From the NCBI RefSeq assembly GCF_000813425.1, contig NZ_JWIB01000008.1:62001-126000 (forward strand): a stretch of DNA of 64,000 nucleotides. The letters are read 5' to 3'. A program made the position numbers and the translations under genes. Positions within the stretch are counted from its first letter, which is position 1. Every line of letters starts with the position of its first letter. This document shows, one piece after another, positions 55,270 to 63,737 of the stretch. The notes under the pieces are model-generated. The model did no database searches. It saw nothing but the letters and a program-made list of their open reading frames with translations, and was not told the origin of the DNA. The DNA is from Sporosarcina sp. ZBG7A (lineage in GTDB: Bacteria > Bacillota > Bacilli > Bacillales_A > Planococcaceae).

Positions 55270-56396
55270 CTGTGGATACGAACGTTTCCAAGAGAGTACT
55301 GATTGCAGATGACTCTGCATTTATGCGCAAATTAATATCTGAAATCATCTCATCTCATCCCTCCCTTGAAGTGGTCGGTACGGCAAGAAACGGACAAGAA
55401 GCAGTAGATAAGGCACGTCTGTTAAAGCCTGATGTGATGACGCTTGATATTGAAATGCCAGTCCTTGATGGCTTAGGTGCACTCCAGCAAATCATGAAGG
55501 AGAATCCATTGCCAGTTGTTATGCTGTCTAGTACGACGAAAGAAGGCGCCGAAAATACTATTCGTGCTATGGAATATGGGGCAGTGGACTTCATCACAAA
55601 GCCTGGAGGCGCAATCTCACTCAATTTACGTGATAGTGAAAAGATTATTATAGAAAAAGTGTTTGATGCATCTCAAATCGATATGGTTAAAATCTTACCC
55701 CGCAGAGCGAATGCAACACCATCTAACTCTACAGTAGCAACGACTGGAACAAAATTGGTGGTTAAACCAAAACGTTCGTTTGTTTCTCCTACTGAAGGAG
55801 CACTCCCACGCTCTGCGGTAAAGCAATTCATAATTATAGGTACATCGACAGGGGGTCCAAGAGCCCTTCAACAAGTGCTCGTCTCGCTTCCTAAAAATGT
55901 CGGTGTCCCAATTTTAATTGTTCAACACATGCCAGCAGGATTTACAAAATCCCTTGCGGATCGCTTAAACAGTTTGTGTAATATTTCAGTAAAAGAAGCT
56001 GAAAATGGAGAGCTAATTGAGAAAAATACAGCGTATATTGCACCAGGCGGTAAGCATCTGAAAGTAGCACGTGTAGGAGTTAGCTACGCCATTCGTCTTG
56101 ATGACCAAGATGCACCTCGGATGGGACATCGTCCAGCTGTCGATGTCTTACTGGAATCAGTTTCAGAGTTATCGGAATTACAATTTGTAACTGCAATTAT
56201 GACCGGAATGGGCCATGACGGACTTCAAGGCATGAAAATACTCAAAGAACATTGCACGACGTTTACGATTGCTGAGTCTGAAGAAACAGCTGTTGTCTAT
56301 GGCATGCCAAGAGCTATACAAGAAGCAGGACTCGCAGACATCTCAGCACATGTACAAGATATCGGTAAGTTACTTACAGAGCATGTAAAGTCTTAA
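55266..56396 (+). CDS. cheB: Chemotaxis protein-glutamate methylesterase CheB
   Basis: Removes methyl groups from receptors and deamidates glutamines when phosphorylated. The N-terminal receiver has Asp61 in MTLDIEMPVLDG. The C-terminal esterase carries Ser in GTSTGGPRA, His in VQHMPAGFT and Asp in GMGHDGLQG. It is 376 residues. ATG at 55266 overlaps flhG. cheR, its antagonist, is not in this window. Confidence 0.96.
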   Translation: MTVDTNVSKRVLIADDSAFMRKLISEIISSHPSLEVVGTARNGQEAVDKARLLKPDVMTLDIEMPVLDGLGALQQIMKENPLPVVMLSSTTKEGAENTIRAMEYGAVDFITKPGGAISLNLRDSEKIIIEKVFDASQIDMVKILPRRANATPSNSTVATTGTKLVVKPKRSFVSPTEGALPRSAVKQFIIIGTSTGGPRALQQVLVSLPKNVGVPILIVQHMPAGFTKSLADRLNSLCNISVKEAENGELIEKNTAYIAPGGKHLKVARVGVSYAIRLDDQDAPRMGHRPAVDVLLESVSELSELQFVTAIMTGMGHDGLQGMKILKEHCTTFTIAESEETAVVYGMPRAIQEAGLADISAHVQDIGKLLTEHVKS

Positions 56397-56408
56397 GGAG
56401 GCATTTTG

Positions 56409-58439
56409 ATGGATACAAATCAGTACTTGGAAATGTTCCTGGAAGAGAGTAAAGAGCATCTCCAGGCGTGTAACGAACAATTACTAGAACTTGAGAAAAA
56501 CCCAGATGATCTTGCGATTGTCAACGAAATATTCAGAGCGGCCCATACTCTAAAAGGGATGTCTGCAACGATGGGGTATGAAGATATTGCGAATCTGACG
56601 CATAAGATGGAAAACGTACTTGATGCAATTCGGAATTCTAAAATCCGTGTTACTTCTGAAATTTTAGATGTCGTGTTTGAGTCTTCGGATGCACTTGAAG
56701 AAATGGTTATCGATATCGAAGAAGGCGGAAGCGGAAAAAAAGATGTCGAGAAATTAGTGACGATGCTAAACCAAATTGAAGCGGGTAAATCGCCACTAGC
56801 TGTTGTAGAAGAAAAAACGGTGAAAACAGTGTCTGAAGAGGAATCTGGTGGACTTGTTTACGATGACTTTGAACAAACTGTAGTTTCACAGTCTATTGAA
56901 CAAGGCTTTAATGCATTCGAACTAAAAGTAATTCTACGTGATGATTGCCTACTCAAAGCGGCTCGTGTATTCATGGTGTTCGAAATTCTTGAAAAAGCAG
57001 GAGAAATCATTAAAACTTTCCCGACTGTCGAGCGGTTGGAGAATGAAGAGTTCGATAGCCAATTTACGGTCGTGATCATTACGAAAGAAGACGCAGAAGA
57101 GTTAAAAGCAAAAGTACAGAAAGTATCTGAAATTGAACAGGTTGAAATTCGGTCAGTCCAATTTCACTCGGCAGCTTTTGAGGTAGCTACAACAATGGAA
57201 GCACCAGTTGCTGGGCCAGTTGTACAATCTGCTCAGCAGACTGCAAAAAAAGAACCTACCGCTACCAAGCGTTCTAGCAGTGCTCATTCTGCAAACAAGA
57301 CGATCCGTGTCAATATTGATCGTTTGGATGTACTTATGAATCTGTTTGAGGAATTAGTTATAGATAGAGGGCGCCTCCAGTCCATCGCAACAGAATTACA
57401 AAATGCTGAGCTGAATGAAACGACGGAACGGATGACTCGAATTTCCGGAGACTTGCAAAATATCATTTTAAATATGCGTATGGTGCCAGTTGAGACTGTG
57501 TTTAATCGTTTCCCTAAAATGGTTCGTCAGTTAGCGCGGGATCTCGATAAGAAAATCAACCTTGAAATCATCGGGGCTGAAACAGAGTTGGACCGAACAG
57601 TTATTGATGAAATCGGAGATCCTCTAGTCCACCTCATCCGAAATGCGTTGGATCACGGAGTGGAAAATCCAGCAGATCGCATTGCAGCAGGTAAACCGGA
57701 AGAAGGAACTGTAACGTTACGCGCTTATCATTCCGGTAATCATGTGTTCATTGAATTAGAAGATGATGGTGCAGGGGTGAATCGTACGCGTGTTCTAAAA
57801 AAAGCAATTGAGCGCGGTATCGTTACTGAAGAGATTGCTGAAACCTTGACAGATAAGCAAGTTGCAGAACTTATTTTGTCATCAGGCTTTTCAACTGCTG
57901 AAAAGCTGACAGACGTTTCTGGACGAGGTGTAGGTCTGGATGTTGTGAAGAGCACTATTGAATCACTAGGTGGACATATTTCAATCGAATCTAAAGAAGG
58001 CCAAGGTTCGTTATTCCAAGTACAGCTACCACTTACACTTTCAATCATTTCGGTTATGCTCGTACAAATGCAAAAAGAGATTTTTGCTGTTCCGTTGTCA
58101 TCCATTATTGAAACAGCAATTATCCAAAATAGTGATATTTTGAATGCCCATAATCAGCGGGTCATCGATTTCCGAGGTAAAATTGTTCCACTTGTGGATC
58201 TTCGTGAGATTTTCGATACGGGTCTTCCAGAAGAACCTGAAGAACTCAAGTCGGTCGTCATCGTTCGTAAAGGTGAGAGTTTGGCAGCGCTTGTCGTTGA
58301 CTCGTTCATCGGACAACAAGAAATTGTACTGAAATCACTCGGTAACTACTTACAGAGCGTTTTCGCACTATCTGGAGCTACAATCCTCGGAAACGGTCAA
58401 GTTGCACTAATTGTAGACTGCAATGCGCTCATCAAATAA
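56409..58439 (+). CDS. cheA: Chemotaxis histidine kinase CheA
   Basis: Receptor-coupled kinase phosphorylating CheY and CheB. The domains run as follows. The phosphotransfer domain has His46 in RAAHTLKGMSATMG. A CheY-binding P2 domain lies near 160-250. Next are the dimerisation helices. The ATPase has its N box LIRNALDHGVENP, DDGAGVNRTR and GRGVGLDVV. The CheW-like domain is at about 540-676. It is 676 residues. ATG at 56409 after TAAGGAGG; TTG at 56406 rejected. cheW follows 15 bases later. Confidence 0.97.
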   Translation: MDTNQYLEMFLEESKEHLQACNEQLLELEKNPDDLAIVNEIFRAAHTLKGMSATMGYEDIANLTHKMENVLDAIRNSKIRVTSEILDVVFESSDALEEMVIDIEEGGSGKKDVEKLVTMLNQIEAGKSPLAVVEEKTVKTVSEEESGGLVYDDFEQTVVSQSIEQGFNAFELKVILRDDCLLKAARVFMVFEILEKAGEIIKTFPTVERLENEEFDSQFTVVIITKEDAEELKAKVQKVSEIEQVEIRSVQFHSAAFEVATTMEAPVAGPVVQSAQQTAKKEPTATKRSSSAHSANKTIRVNIDRLDVLMNLFEELVIDRGRLQSIATELQNAELNETTERMTRISGDLQNIILNMRMVPVETVFNRFPKMVRQLARDLDKKINLEIIGAETELDRTVIDEIGDPLVHLIRNALDHGVENPADRIAAGKPEEGTVTLRAYHSGNHVFIELEDDGAGVNRTRVLKKAIERGIVTEEIAETLTDKQVAELILSSGFSTAEKLTDVSGRGVGLDVVKSTIESLGGHISIESKEGQGSLFQVQLPLTLSIISVMLVQMQKEIFAVPLSSIIETAIIQNSDILNAHNQRVIDFRGKIVPLVDLREIFDTGLPEEPEELKSVVIVRKGESLAALVVDSFIGQQEIVLKSLGNYLQSVFALSGATILGNGQVALIVDCNALIK

Positions 58440-58454
58440 GTAGGAGGGAATCCA

Positions 58455-58928
58455 ATGACAGCTGTAACTGAAAATAATGTAATGAAAACAATCGTATTTC
58501 GATTGCTCGACAAAGAGTATGCCATTGAAGTGGATGTCGTTCAGTCCATTGAAAAATTATTACTCATGACAATTACGCGAATTCCTGGTGTACCTTCATA
58601 TGTTAAAGGGGTCATCAATTTACGAGGGATGGTAACGCCTATTGTCGATTTACGGAATCGATTTGACTTGCCAGAAATGGAGTACAATGACAATACGCGC
58701 ATCATAATCGTCAATCTTGAAAACTTTGATGTAGGTCTCATTGTAGACGATGCCAATGATGTAATTGATATACCTGTGAATGCATTGGAATCCCAGCCAG
58801 AAGTTGTCGGGTCTGTAGAATCGGAATTTGTGGCAGGTGTTGCAAAGATTGAGAAACGACTCCTCGTTATGCTCAACTTGGACAATGTGCTACGTCCGAT
58901 TAGGAACGTGAATGCGGATGAAAACTGA
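58455..58928 (+). CDS. cheW: Chemotaxis adaptor CheW
   Basis: Couples CheA to receptors in the signalling array. A single CheW fold has IVFRLLDKEYAIEVDVVQSIEK and the receptor-contact segment VKGVINLRGMVTPIVDLRNRF. It is 157 residues. ATG at 58455 after GTAGGAGGG. It overlaps the cheC start by 17 bases. Confidence 0.96.
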   Translation: MTAVTENNVMKTIVFRLLDKEYAIEVDVVQSIEKLLLMTITRIPGVPSYVKGVINLRGMVTPIVDLRNRFDLPEMEYNDNTRIIIVNLENFDVGLIVDDANDVIDIPVNALESQPEVVGSVESEFVAGVAKIEKRLLVMLNLDNVLRPIRNVNADEN

Positions 58929-59550
58929 ACTCAACATATCTGATATGCATTTAGATGTTCTCAAAGAAATCGGCAATATTGGAGCAGCTCATGCGGCAAC
59001 ATCTCTGTCCGAGCTTCTTCAACGGAAAATCGACATGCACGTCCCGAAAGTTGCACTTGTGTCATTTGACGACATGTTCGAACTTGCGGGAGGAAGTGAG
59101 AATGTAGTTGTTGGGATTTTCTTGAGAATAGAAGGGGATTTATCTGGAAGCATGTTCTTTGTTCTTCCGATTGATTCCGCTAACCGTTTTATTCGGCGTT
59201 TAATCGGAGATCCTCAATTTGACTTTTCAACTCCGGAATCGATTGGTGAAATTGGTATTTCTGCGATGCAAGAACTAGGAAATATCTTGTCCGGCTCCTA
59301 TTTGTCTGCATTGTCGGATTTCACAGGACTGAAGATTTATCCGACGGTTCCGTCATTAAGTGTCGATATGGTAGGTGCGATTGTGAGCTTTGGACTAATC
59401 GAAGTGTCACACTACAGTGATGAAGTCATTGTAATCGATACAAAGATTGTTGAAGAAGATGAAAACGATAAGAGTGTAGACGGGCACTTCTTTTTACTCC
59501 CAGATCCCCCTTCTTACATCACAATTTTTAAATCACTAGGTGTGATGTAA
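58912..59550 (+). CDS. cheC: CheY-P phosphatase CheC
   Basis: Dephosphorylates CheY-P and binds CheD. Two active helices have the E-x2-N pattern: LKEIGNIGAAHAATSLSELL and MQELGNILSGSYLSAL. It is 212 residues. ATG at 58912, with TAGGAA about 6 bases upstream; the ATG at 58918 is also possible. It lies next to cheD, its partner. Confidence 0.96.
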   Translation: MRMKTELNISDMHLDVLKEIGNIGAAHAATSLSELLQRKIDMHVPKVALVSFDDMFELAGGSENVVVGIFLRIEGDLSGSMFFVLPIDSANRFIRRLIGDPQFDFSTPESIGEIGISAMQELGNILSGSYLSALSDFTGLKIYPTVPSLSVDMVGAIVSFGLIEVSHYSDEVIVIDTKIVEEDENDKSVDGHFFLLPDPPSYITIFKSLGVM

Positions 59551-59551
59551 T

Positions 59552-60046
59552 ATGGAAATGGTGAAAACAGTAGTAAGAGTTGGGATTGCAGACATGAACA
59601 TTGTTCGAGAGCCAGACACGATTCGAACATCAGGTCTCGGTTCATGCGTTGGTGTTGTGTTGTATGATGAACGACGAAAGATTGCTGGCATGGTGCACGT
59701 CATGTTACCTGACAGTTCTCTTGGCAAAGGGGATTCCATTAATGTTGCAAAATTTGCAGATACGGGTATTTATTCCCTAATGGAGCAATTGAAAGTAGAA
59801 GGTGTCCGTCCTATGTCTTTGAAAGCGAAGATTGCTGGAGGTTCTCAAATGTTCCAGTTCGGTTCAGGAGATACAGTACGTATCGGTCCTCGTAATGTGG
59901 AAGCGGTAAAAAAAGAGCTTGCTAGACTTTCCATACCGTTAGTAGCAGAAGATACGGGTGGATCCAATGGCCGTACAATAGAGTTCGATCCTGCAGTCGG
60001 TACATTGCAAGTACGTACGGTGAACACTGGAACTATGGAAATATAA
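59552..60046 (+). CDS. cheD: Chemoreceptor glutamine deamidase CheD
   Basis: Deamidates receptor glutamines and, in complex with CheC, boosts phosphatase activity. The catalytic Cys32 is in SGLGSCVGVVLYD and His49 in GMVHVMLPDS; the Thr of TIRTSGLG also fits. It is 164 residues. ATG at 59552 just behind cheC, with a weak ribosome site. It is the last gene before a strong terminator that closes the fla/che operon. Confidence 0.96.
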   Translation: MEMVKTVVRVGIADMNIVREPDTIRTSGLGSCVGVVLYDERRKIAGMVHVMLPDSSLGKGDSINVAKFADTGIYSLMEQLKVEGVRPMSLKAKIAGGSQMFQFGSGDTVRIGPRNVEAVKKELARLSIPLVAEDTGGSNGRTIEFDPAVGTLQVRTVNTGTMEI

Positions 60047-60054
60047 ACGAACGC

Positions 60055-60090
60055 ACAGTGGTTTCAGTTAGTGAAACTGCTGTTTTTTTT
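60055..60090 (+). terminator. Terminator after cheD, end of the fla/che operon
   Basis: ACAG and GTTTCA pair with TGAAAC and CTGT around GTTAG, followed by eight T. It stands between cheD and sigD, where B. subtilis has continuous transcription. Confidence 0.9.
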
Positions 60091-60133
60091 ATGAAAAAAT
60101 GATAGATGTTCACTGTCTTTACTACCTATACTT

Positions 60134-60142
60134 TGCTATAAT
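60134..60142 (+). promoter_or_regulatory. Extended -10 promoter for sigD
   Basis: TGC followed by perfect TATAAT, 54 bases before the sigD start and downstream of the cheD terminator. The -35 is poor (TGTCTT at 17 bases), typical of an extended -10 promoter. Confidence 0.65.
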
Positions 60143-60195
60143 AACTAGTATGATAGTGTCGAAATATACAATGTTGCACGGAAGCGAGGGATTCT

Positions 60196-60975
60196 ATGTC
60201 GAAAAAAGACATTACGGAAGAGACATATTGGGACCTGTGGTTAAACAAACGTGATCCTGATGCTGGAGATGCGCTCGTCCGTAAATATATGCCGCTCGTA
60301 AATTATCACGTCCAGCGCATAGGTTCTGGATTACCGCGTAATGTTTCCAGAGATGACGTCAAAAGCCTTGGTTACCAAGGATTATTTGACGCTCTTACAA
60401 AATTCGATCCAAGTAGAGACTTGAAATTTGATACATACGCTTCGTTCCGAATCCGTGGTAGCATCCTTGATGGATTACGGAAAGAGGATTGGCTACCGCG
60501 CTCGTCGAGAGAAAAGTCGAAAAAGTTAGAAGAACAAATCAGTAAAATTGAACAGAAATTGATGCGGACAGCGACACCCGAAGAAATTGCTGAGCATACA
60601 GGGATAGATGTGTCTGAAGTTTATCAGACCGTCCAGGAGCATTACTTTTCCAGTGTCCTTTCTATCGATGAACGAATGAATGATGATGAAGACGATTCAG
60701 GGAAAAGCTTTGTTTTAAAAGATGAAAAAACAGTGACTCCGGAGCAGCATTCGGTAAAACGCGAACTGTTAGGTGAAATGATACAGAAAATCAAAGACTT
60801 GAATGACAACGAACAACTTGTACTTAGTCTGTTTTATTCCGAAGAGATGACGCTTACTGAAATTGGAGAAATTCTCAACCTATCAACTTCACGTATTTCA
60901 CAAATTCATTCGAAAGCACTTTTTAAGCTAAGAAAGTTATTGCTGCCTGAAGTGCTGGATCGGGGGGTATTATGA
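60196..60975 (+). CDS. sigD: RNA polymerase sigma factor SigD (FliA family)
   Basis: Directs late flagellar, motility and autolysin genes. Region 2 has YQGLFDALTKFDPSRDLKFDTYASFRIRGSILDGLRKEDWLPR, region 3 ATPEEIAEHTGI, and region 4 EMTLTEIGEILNLSTSRISQIHSKAL. It is 259 residues, all complete. ATG at 60196 after GAAGCGAGGG. Unlike in B. subtilis it has its own promoter behind a terminator, so its level may not depend on distance from the fla/che promoter. It overlaps the next gene by 4 bases. Confidence 0.97.
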   Translation: MSKKDITEETYWDLWLNKRDPDAGDALVRKYMPLVNYHVQRIGSGLPRNVSRDDVKSLGYQGLFDALTKFDPSRDLKFDTYASFRIRGSILDGLRKEDWLPRSSREKSKKLEEQISKIEQKLMRTATPEEIAEHTGIDVSEVYQTVQEHYFSSVLSIDERMNDDEDDSGKSFVLKDEKTVTPEQHSVKRELLGEMIQKIKDLNDNEQLVLSLFYSEEMTLTEIGEILNLSTSRISQIHSKALFKLRKLLLPEVLDRGVL

Positions 60976-61280
60976 GTCTAAAGTCGATAGAACTACAAAT
61001 TGCAATCCCGAAAACTTTTGATGCAGGAAAACTGACAGAACAAAAGAATCAGCAGACTATGCTTAATCATCAGCAAGCAGCAGCTCAAACTGATCAACAA
61101 GTGATGAAAAACCGTAGTACAGTAATCGAATCGGCTGAGTCTGAAAAAACCAAGAACGCAAGAAATTCTTCGAATGAAGAAAAGTCTGAGGACAATGAGC
61201 AGCAGGAAGATTCTCAACAGAAGGAACATATACACGTAAGCCATCCTTATAAAGGCGGCTTCGTAGACTATACAGGGTGA
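60972..61280 (+). CDS. Unrecognised small protein between sigD and swrB
   Basis: I do not recognise this 102-residue protein. The N-terminus (1-17) looks beta-forming (LKSIELQIAIPKTFDAG). The middle (25-88) is a disordered-looking stretch rich in Gln, Glu, Ser, Lys and Asn. The C-terminus holds a compact motif HPYKGGFVDYTG that looks conserved in kind. There is no signal peptide or membrane segment. ATG at 60972 overlaps the sigD stop, and the swrB-like gene follows 4 bases later, so it is very likely expressed with SigD. Confidence 0.75.
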   Translation: MSLKSIELQIAIPKTFDAGKLTEQKNQQTMLNHQQAAAQTDQQVMKNRSTVIESAESEKTKNARNSSNEEKSEDNEQQEDSQQKEHIHVSHPYKGGFVDYTG

Positions 61281-61284
61281 TGAA

Positions 61285-61803
61285 ATGACGGCATTTTGGA
61301 TTGCGGCACTTTTTGTATTGCAACTTGGTGGATTTTATATGATTGCTTTGTTGTATTTGCGAATGTCAAGATTGGATAAAACCGAGAAGAAACAACAGCA
61401 ACTCATGAAAGAAATGGAAGATAGTTTGGCGCTCTATATTACTGAAGTCAAAGAAGAAAACGATCGTTTAATCGAACAACTTACAAAAATACAGAAAAAT
61501 CCTCGAAATAATGAAAGTAAAGTTGAAGCGAAGAAATCGTCGGTTCCACAAGACGATGAAGTGGCTGCGGCGTCTGTTTATTTTAACCCTAAGCCACCGA
61601 CTTCTAAAGTTTTGGATTCCTATCGATCCCAGCAGCAACCTAATGAGACAAGCGCTGCAAAGACTCGCCCTGAGCCAAAACAAGAAACTGAATTTGAAAC
61701 GGTTTACCGATTACACGATGAAGGACTTACGCTAAATGAAATTGCGAGCCAATTAAAAAAAGGTAAAACAGAAGTAGAGCTTATATTAAAGTTCAAAAGA
61801 TAA
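61285..61803 (+). CDS. swrB: SwrB-like protein (YlxL)
   Basis: It has one N-terminal membrane segment (about 3-26, AFWIAALFVLQLGGFYMIALLYL), a coiled coil (about 30-75), a variable linker and a C-terminal helix-turn-helix-like part (ETVYRLHDEGLTLNEIASQLKKGKTEVELIL). This layout and the place between sigD and rpsB match B. subtilis SwrB, which helps mature the hook-basal body and the export gate. It is 172 residues. Sequence conservation is low, so the name rests on layout and place. ATG at 61285 with a poor site, coupled to the gene before. Confidence 0.82.
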   Translation: MTAFWIAALFVLQLGGFYMIALLYLRMSRLDKTEKKQQQLMKEMEDSLALYITEVKEENDRLIEQLTKIQKNPRNNESKVEAKKSSVPQDDEVAAASVYFNPKPPTSKVLDSYRSQQQPNETSAAKTRPEPKQETEFETVYRLHDEGLTLNEIASQLKKGKTEVELILKFKR

Positions 61804-61806
61804 TTG

Positions 61807-61836
61807 TTGCGAAAGCAATGAGGCTTGTGCTATATT
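61807..61836 (+). promoter_or_regulatory. Promoter for rpsB
   Basis: TTGCGA, 18-base spacer, TATATT with TGC before it (extended -10), immediately after the swrB stop. Confidence 0.7.
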
Positions 61837-61842
61837 AGAAAG

Positions 61843-61944
61843 TGGTATTACTACACACGTGTATGGACGTACTGAGACGGTGCCGAAAGGTCGCTCAGCG
61901 GATGAAGTATGCGGAGGAATCCAACCAAACAGGAGGAAATAATT
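61843..61944 (+). promoter_or_regulatory. rpsB 5' leader, candidate S2 autoregulatory structure
   Basis: About 100 untranslated bases. CTGAG (61872-61876) pairs with CTCAG (61894-61898), enclosing GCC-GAAA-GGT, a stem with a GNRA tetraloop. The AACAGGAGG ribosome site follows. A ribosomal-protein leader is likely by place and fold; no model search was run. Confidence 0.45.
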
Positions 61945-62679
61945 ATGTCAGTAATTTCAATGAAACAATTGCTTGAAGCTGGTGTGCACTTCGGACACCA
62001 AACACGTCGCTGGAACCCAAAAATGAAGAAATTCATTTTTGTTGAGCGTAACGGAATCTACATCATCGATCTTCAAAAAACAGTTAAAAAGCTTGAAGAA
62101 GCTTATAACTTCATGCGCCAAGTTGGTGCTGACGGCGGAAAAGTACTTTTCGTTGGTACGAAGAAACAAGCACAAGATGCTATTAAAGAAGAAGCAGAAC
62201 GTGCAGGCATGTACTACATCAACCAACGTTGGTTGGGCGGTACATTGACTAACTTCGGTACTATCCAGAAGCGTATCAGCCGTATGAAACAAATTGAGAA
62301 AATGGAAGAGGATGGCACTTTCGCTGTACTTCCTAAGAAAGAAGTTTCTCAACTTAAAAAAGAACACGAACGTCTTATCAAGTTCCTTGGCGGAATTCGT
62401 GATATGAAATCAATCCCAGACGTAATCTACGTAGTAGATCCACGTAAAGAGCGCATCGCTGTTGCGGAAGCTCATAAATTGAATATTCCACTCGTTGGTA
62501 TCGTTGATACAAACTGCGATCCAGATGAGATTGACTACGTTATCCCTGCTAACGACGATGCAATCCGTGCAGTCCGCCTTTTGACAAGCAAAATGGCAGA
62601 CGCATTGCTTGAATCTAGACAAGGTGAAGACGAAGAAGCTGCTCAAGCAGAACAAACAGAAGCAGTTACTGCAGAGTAA
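61945..62679 (+). CDS. rpsB: 30S ribosomal protein S2
   Basis: uS2, late-assembling small-subunit protein. The start [31 protein letters not shown] and the segment [18 protein letters not shown] are diagnostic. The C-terminal tail (about 225-244) is acidic, with many Glu and Ala. It is 244 residues. The ATG at 61945 follows CAGGAGGA; the upstream in-frame extension lies in the leader and is rejected. A terminator separates it from tsf. Confidence 0.98.
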   Translation: MSVISMKQLLEAGVHFGHQTRRWNPKMKKFIFVERNGIYIIDLQKTVKKLEEAYNFMRQVGADGGKVLFVGTKKQAQDAIKEEAERAGMYYINQRWLGGTLTNFGTIQKRISRMKQIEKMEEDGTFAVLPKKEVSQLKKEHERLIKFLGGIRDMKSIPDVIYVVDPRKERIAVAEAHKLNIPLVGIVDTNCDPDEIDYVIPANDDAIRAVRLLTSKMADALLESRQGEDEEAAQAEQTEAVTAE

Positions 62680-62690
62680 CTGAAAAATCA

Positions 62691-62727
62691 AAGACGATAA
62701 GCGGCCAATCCCCTTATCGTCTTTTTT
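62691..62727 (+). terminator. Terminator between rpsB and tsf
   Basis: AAGACGATAAG pairs with CTTATCGTCTT around a short loop, followed by TTTT. No clear promoter follows before tsf, so it probably acts as a partial terminator (attenuator). Confidence 0.85.
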
Positions 62728-62772
62728 AGAGAAACAAACCAAAATCAATAGCTTTTATAGGAGGAATACAAC

Positions 62773-63657
62773 ATGGCAGTTACAGCACAAATGGTAAAAG
62801 AACTTCGTGAAAAAACAGGCGCGGGTATGATGGATTGTAAAAAAGCACTTACAGAAGTCAATGGTGATATGGATGCAGCACTAGACTTCTTACGTGAAAA
62901 AGGTCTTTCTAGCGCAGCTAAAAAGGCAGATCGCATTGCTGCTGAAGGAACGACAACAATTGAAGTTTCCGGAAACGAAGCAATTATCCTTGAAATCAAT
63001 GCTGAAACTGACTTCGTTGCTAAAAACGAAGGGTTCCAAACATTGGTTAAAGAAATCTCAGCTCACCTATTAAAAACTAAGCCTGAATCTGTAGAAGCAG
63101 CATTGACTACAACTATGGACAATGGACTTGTTGTAGCGGATTATATTTCAAACGCTATCGCTAAAATTGGTGAAAAGATCAGTCTTCGCCGTTTTGAAAT
63201 CCGTACTAAAACAGATAATGACGCTTTCGGCGCTTACCTTCACATGGGTGGACGTATTTCCGTTCTTACAGTACTTGAAGGCTCTAAAGATGACGAAGCT
63301 GCAAAAGACGTAGCAATGCACATCGCTGCTATGAACCCTAAATACGTTTCACATGACCAAATTTCTGAAGAAGAAGTTGAGCATGAGCGTAAAATCCTTA
63401 CTGAACAAGCTCTTAACGAAGGCAAGCCAGAAAACATCGTTGCTAAAATGGTTGAAGGACGTCTTCGTAAGTATTTCGAAGAAATCTGTGTACTTGATCA
63501 GCCATTCGTTAAGAACTCTGACCAAAAAGTTGGAGAATTCGTTACTTCTACTGGTGGAAAGCTAACAGAATTCATTCGTTACGAAGTAGGCGAAGGAATT
63601 GAAAAGCGCGAAGACAACTTTGCTGACGAAGTAATGAGCCAAGTTAACAAAGGATAA
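62773..63657 (+). CDS. tsf: Translation elongation factor Ts
   Basis: Nucleotide-exchange factor for EF-Tu. The N-terminal UBA-like domain has [21 protein letters not shown], and the core begins [15 protein letters not shown] near residue 75. It is 294 residues. ATG at 62773 after ATAGGAGGA. It follows the rpsB terminator by 45 bases and probably relies on read-through. A further terminator follows. Confidence 0.98.
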   Translation: MAVTAQMVKELREKTGAGMMDCKKALTEVNGDMDAALDFLREKGLSSAAKKADRIAAEGTTTIEVSGNEAIILEINAETDFVAKNEGFQTLVKEISAHLLKTKPESVEAALTTTMDNGLVVADYISNAIAKIGEKISLRRFEIRTKTDNDAFGAYLHMGGRISVLTVLEGSKDDEAAKDVAMHIAAMNPKYVSHDQISEEEVEHERKILTEQALNEGKPENIVAKMVEGRLRKYFEEICVLDQPFVKNSDQKVGEFVTSTGGKLTEFIRYEVGEGIEKREDNFADEVMSQVNKG

Positions 63658-63679
63658 TTAATTTAACTCATACTAATGG

Positions 63680-63709
63680 TAGGGGACACATTTTGTGTTC
63701 CCTATTTTT
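63680..63709 (+). terminator. Terminator after tsf
   Basis: TAGGG(G)ACAC pairs with GTGT(T)CCCTA around ATTTT, followed by TTTT. Confidence 0.85.
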
Positions 63710-63737
63710 AAGAAAACCAAGAAGATGGGGGATACAT

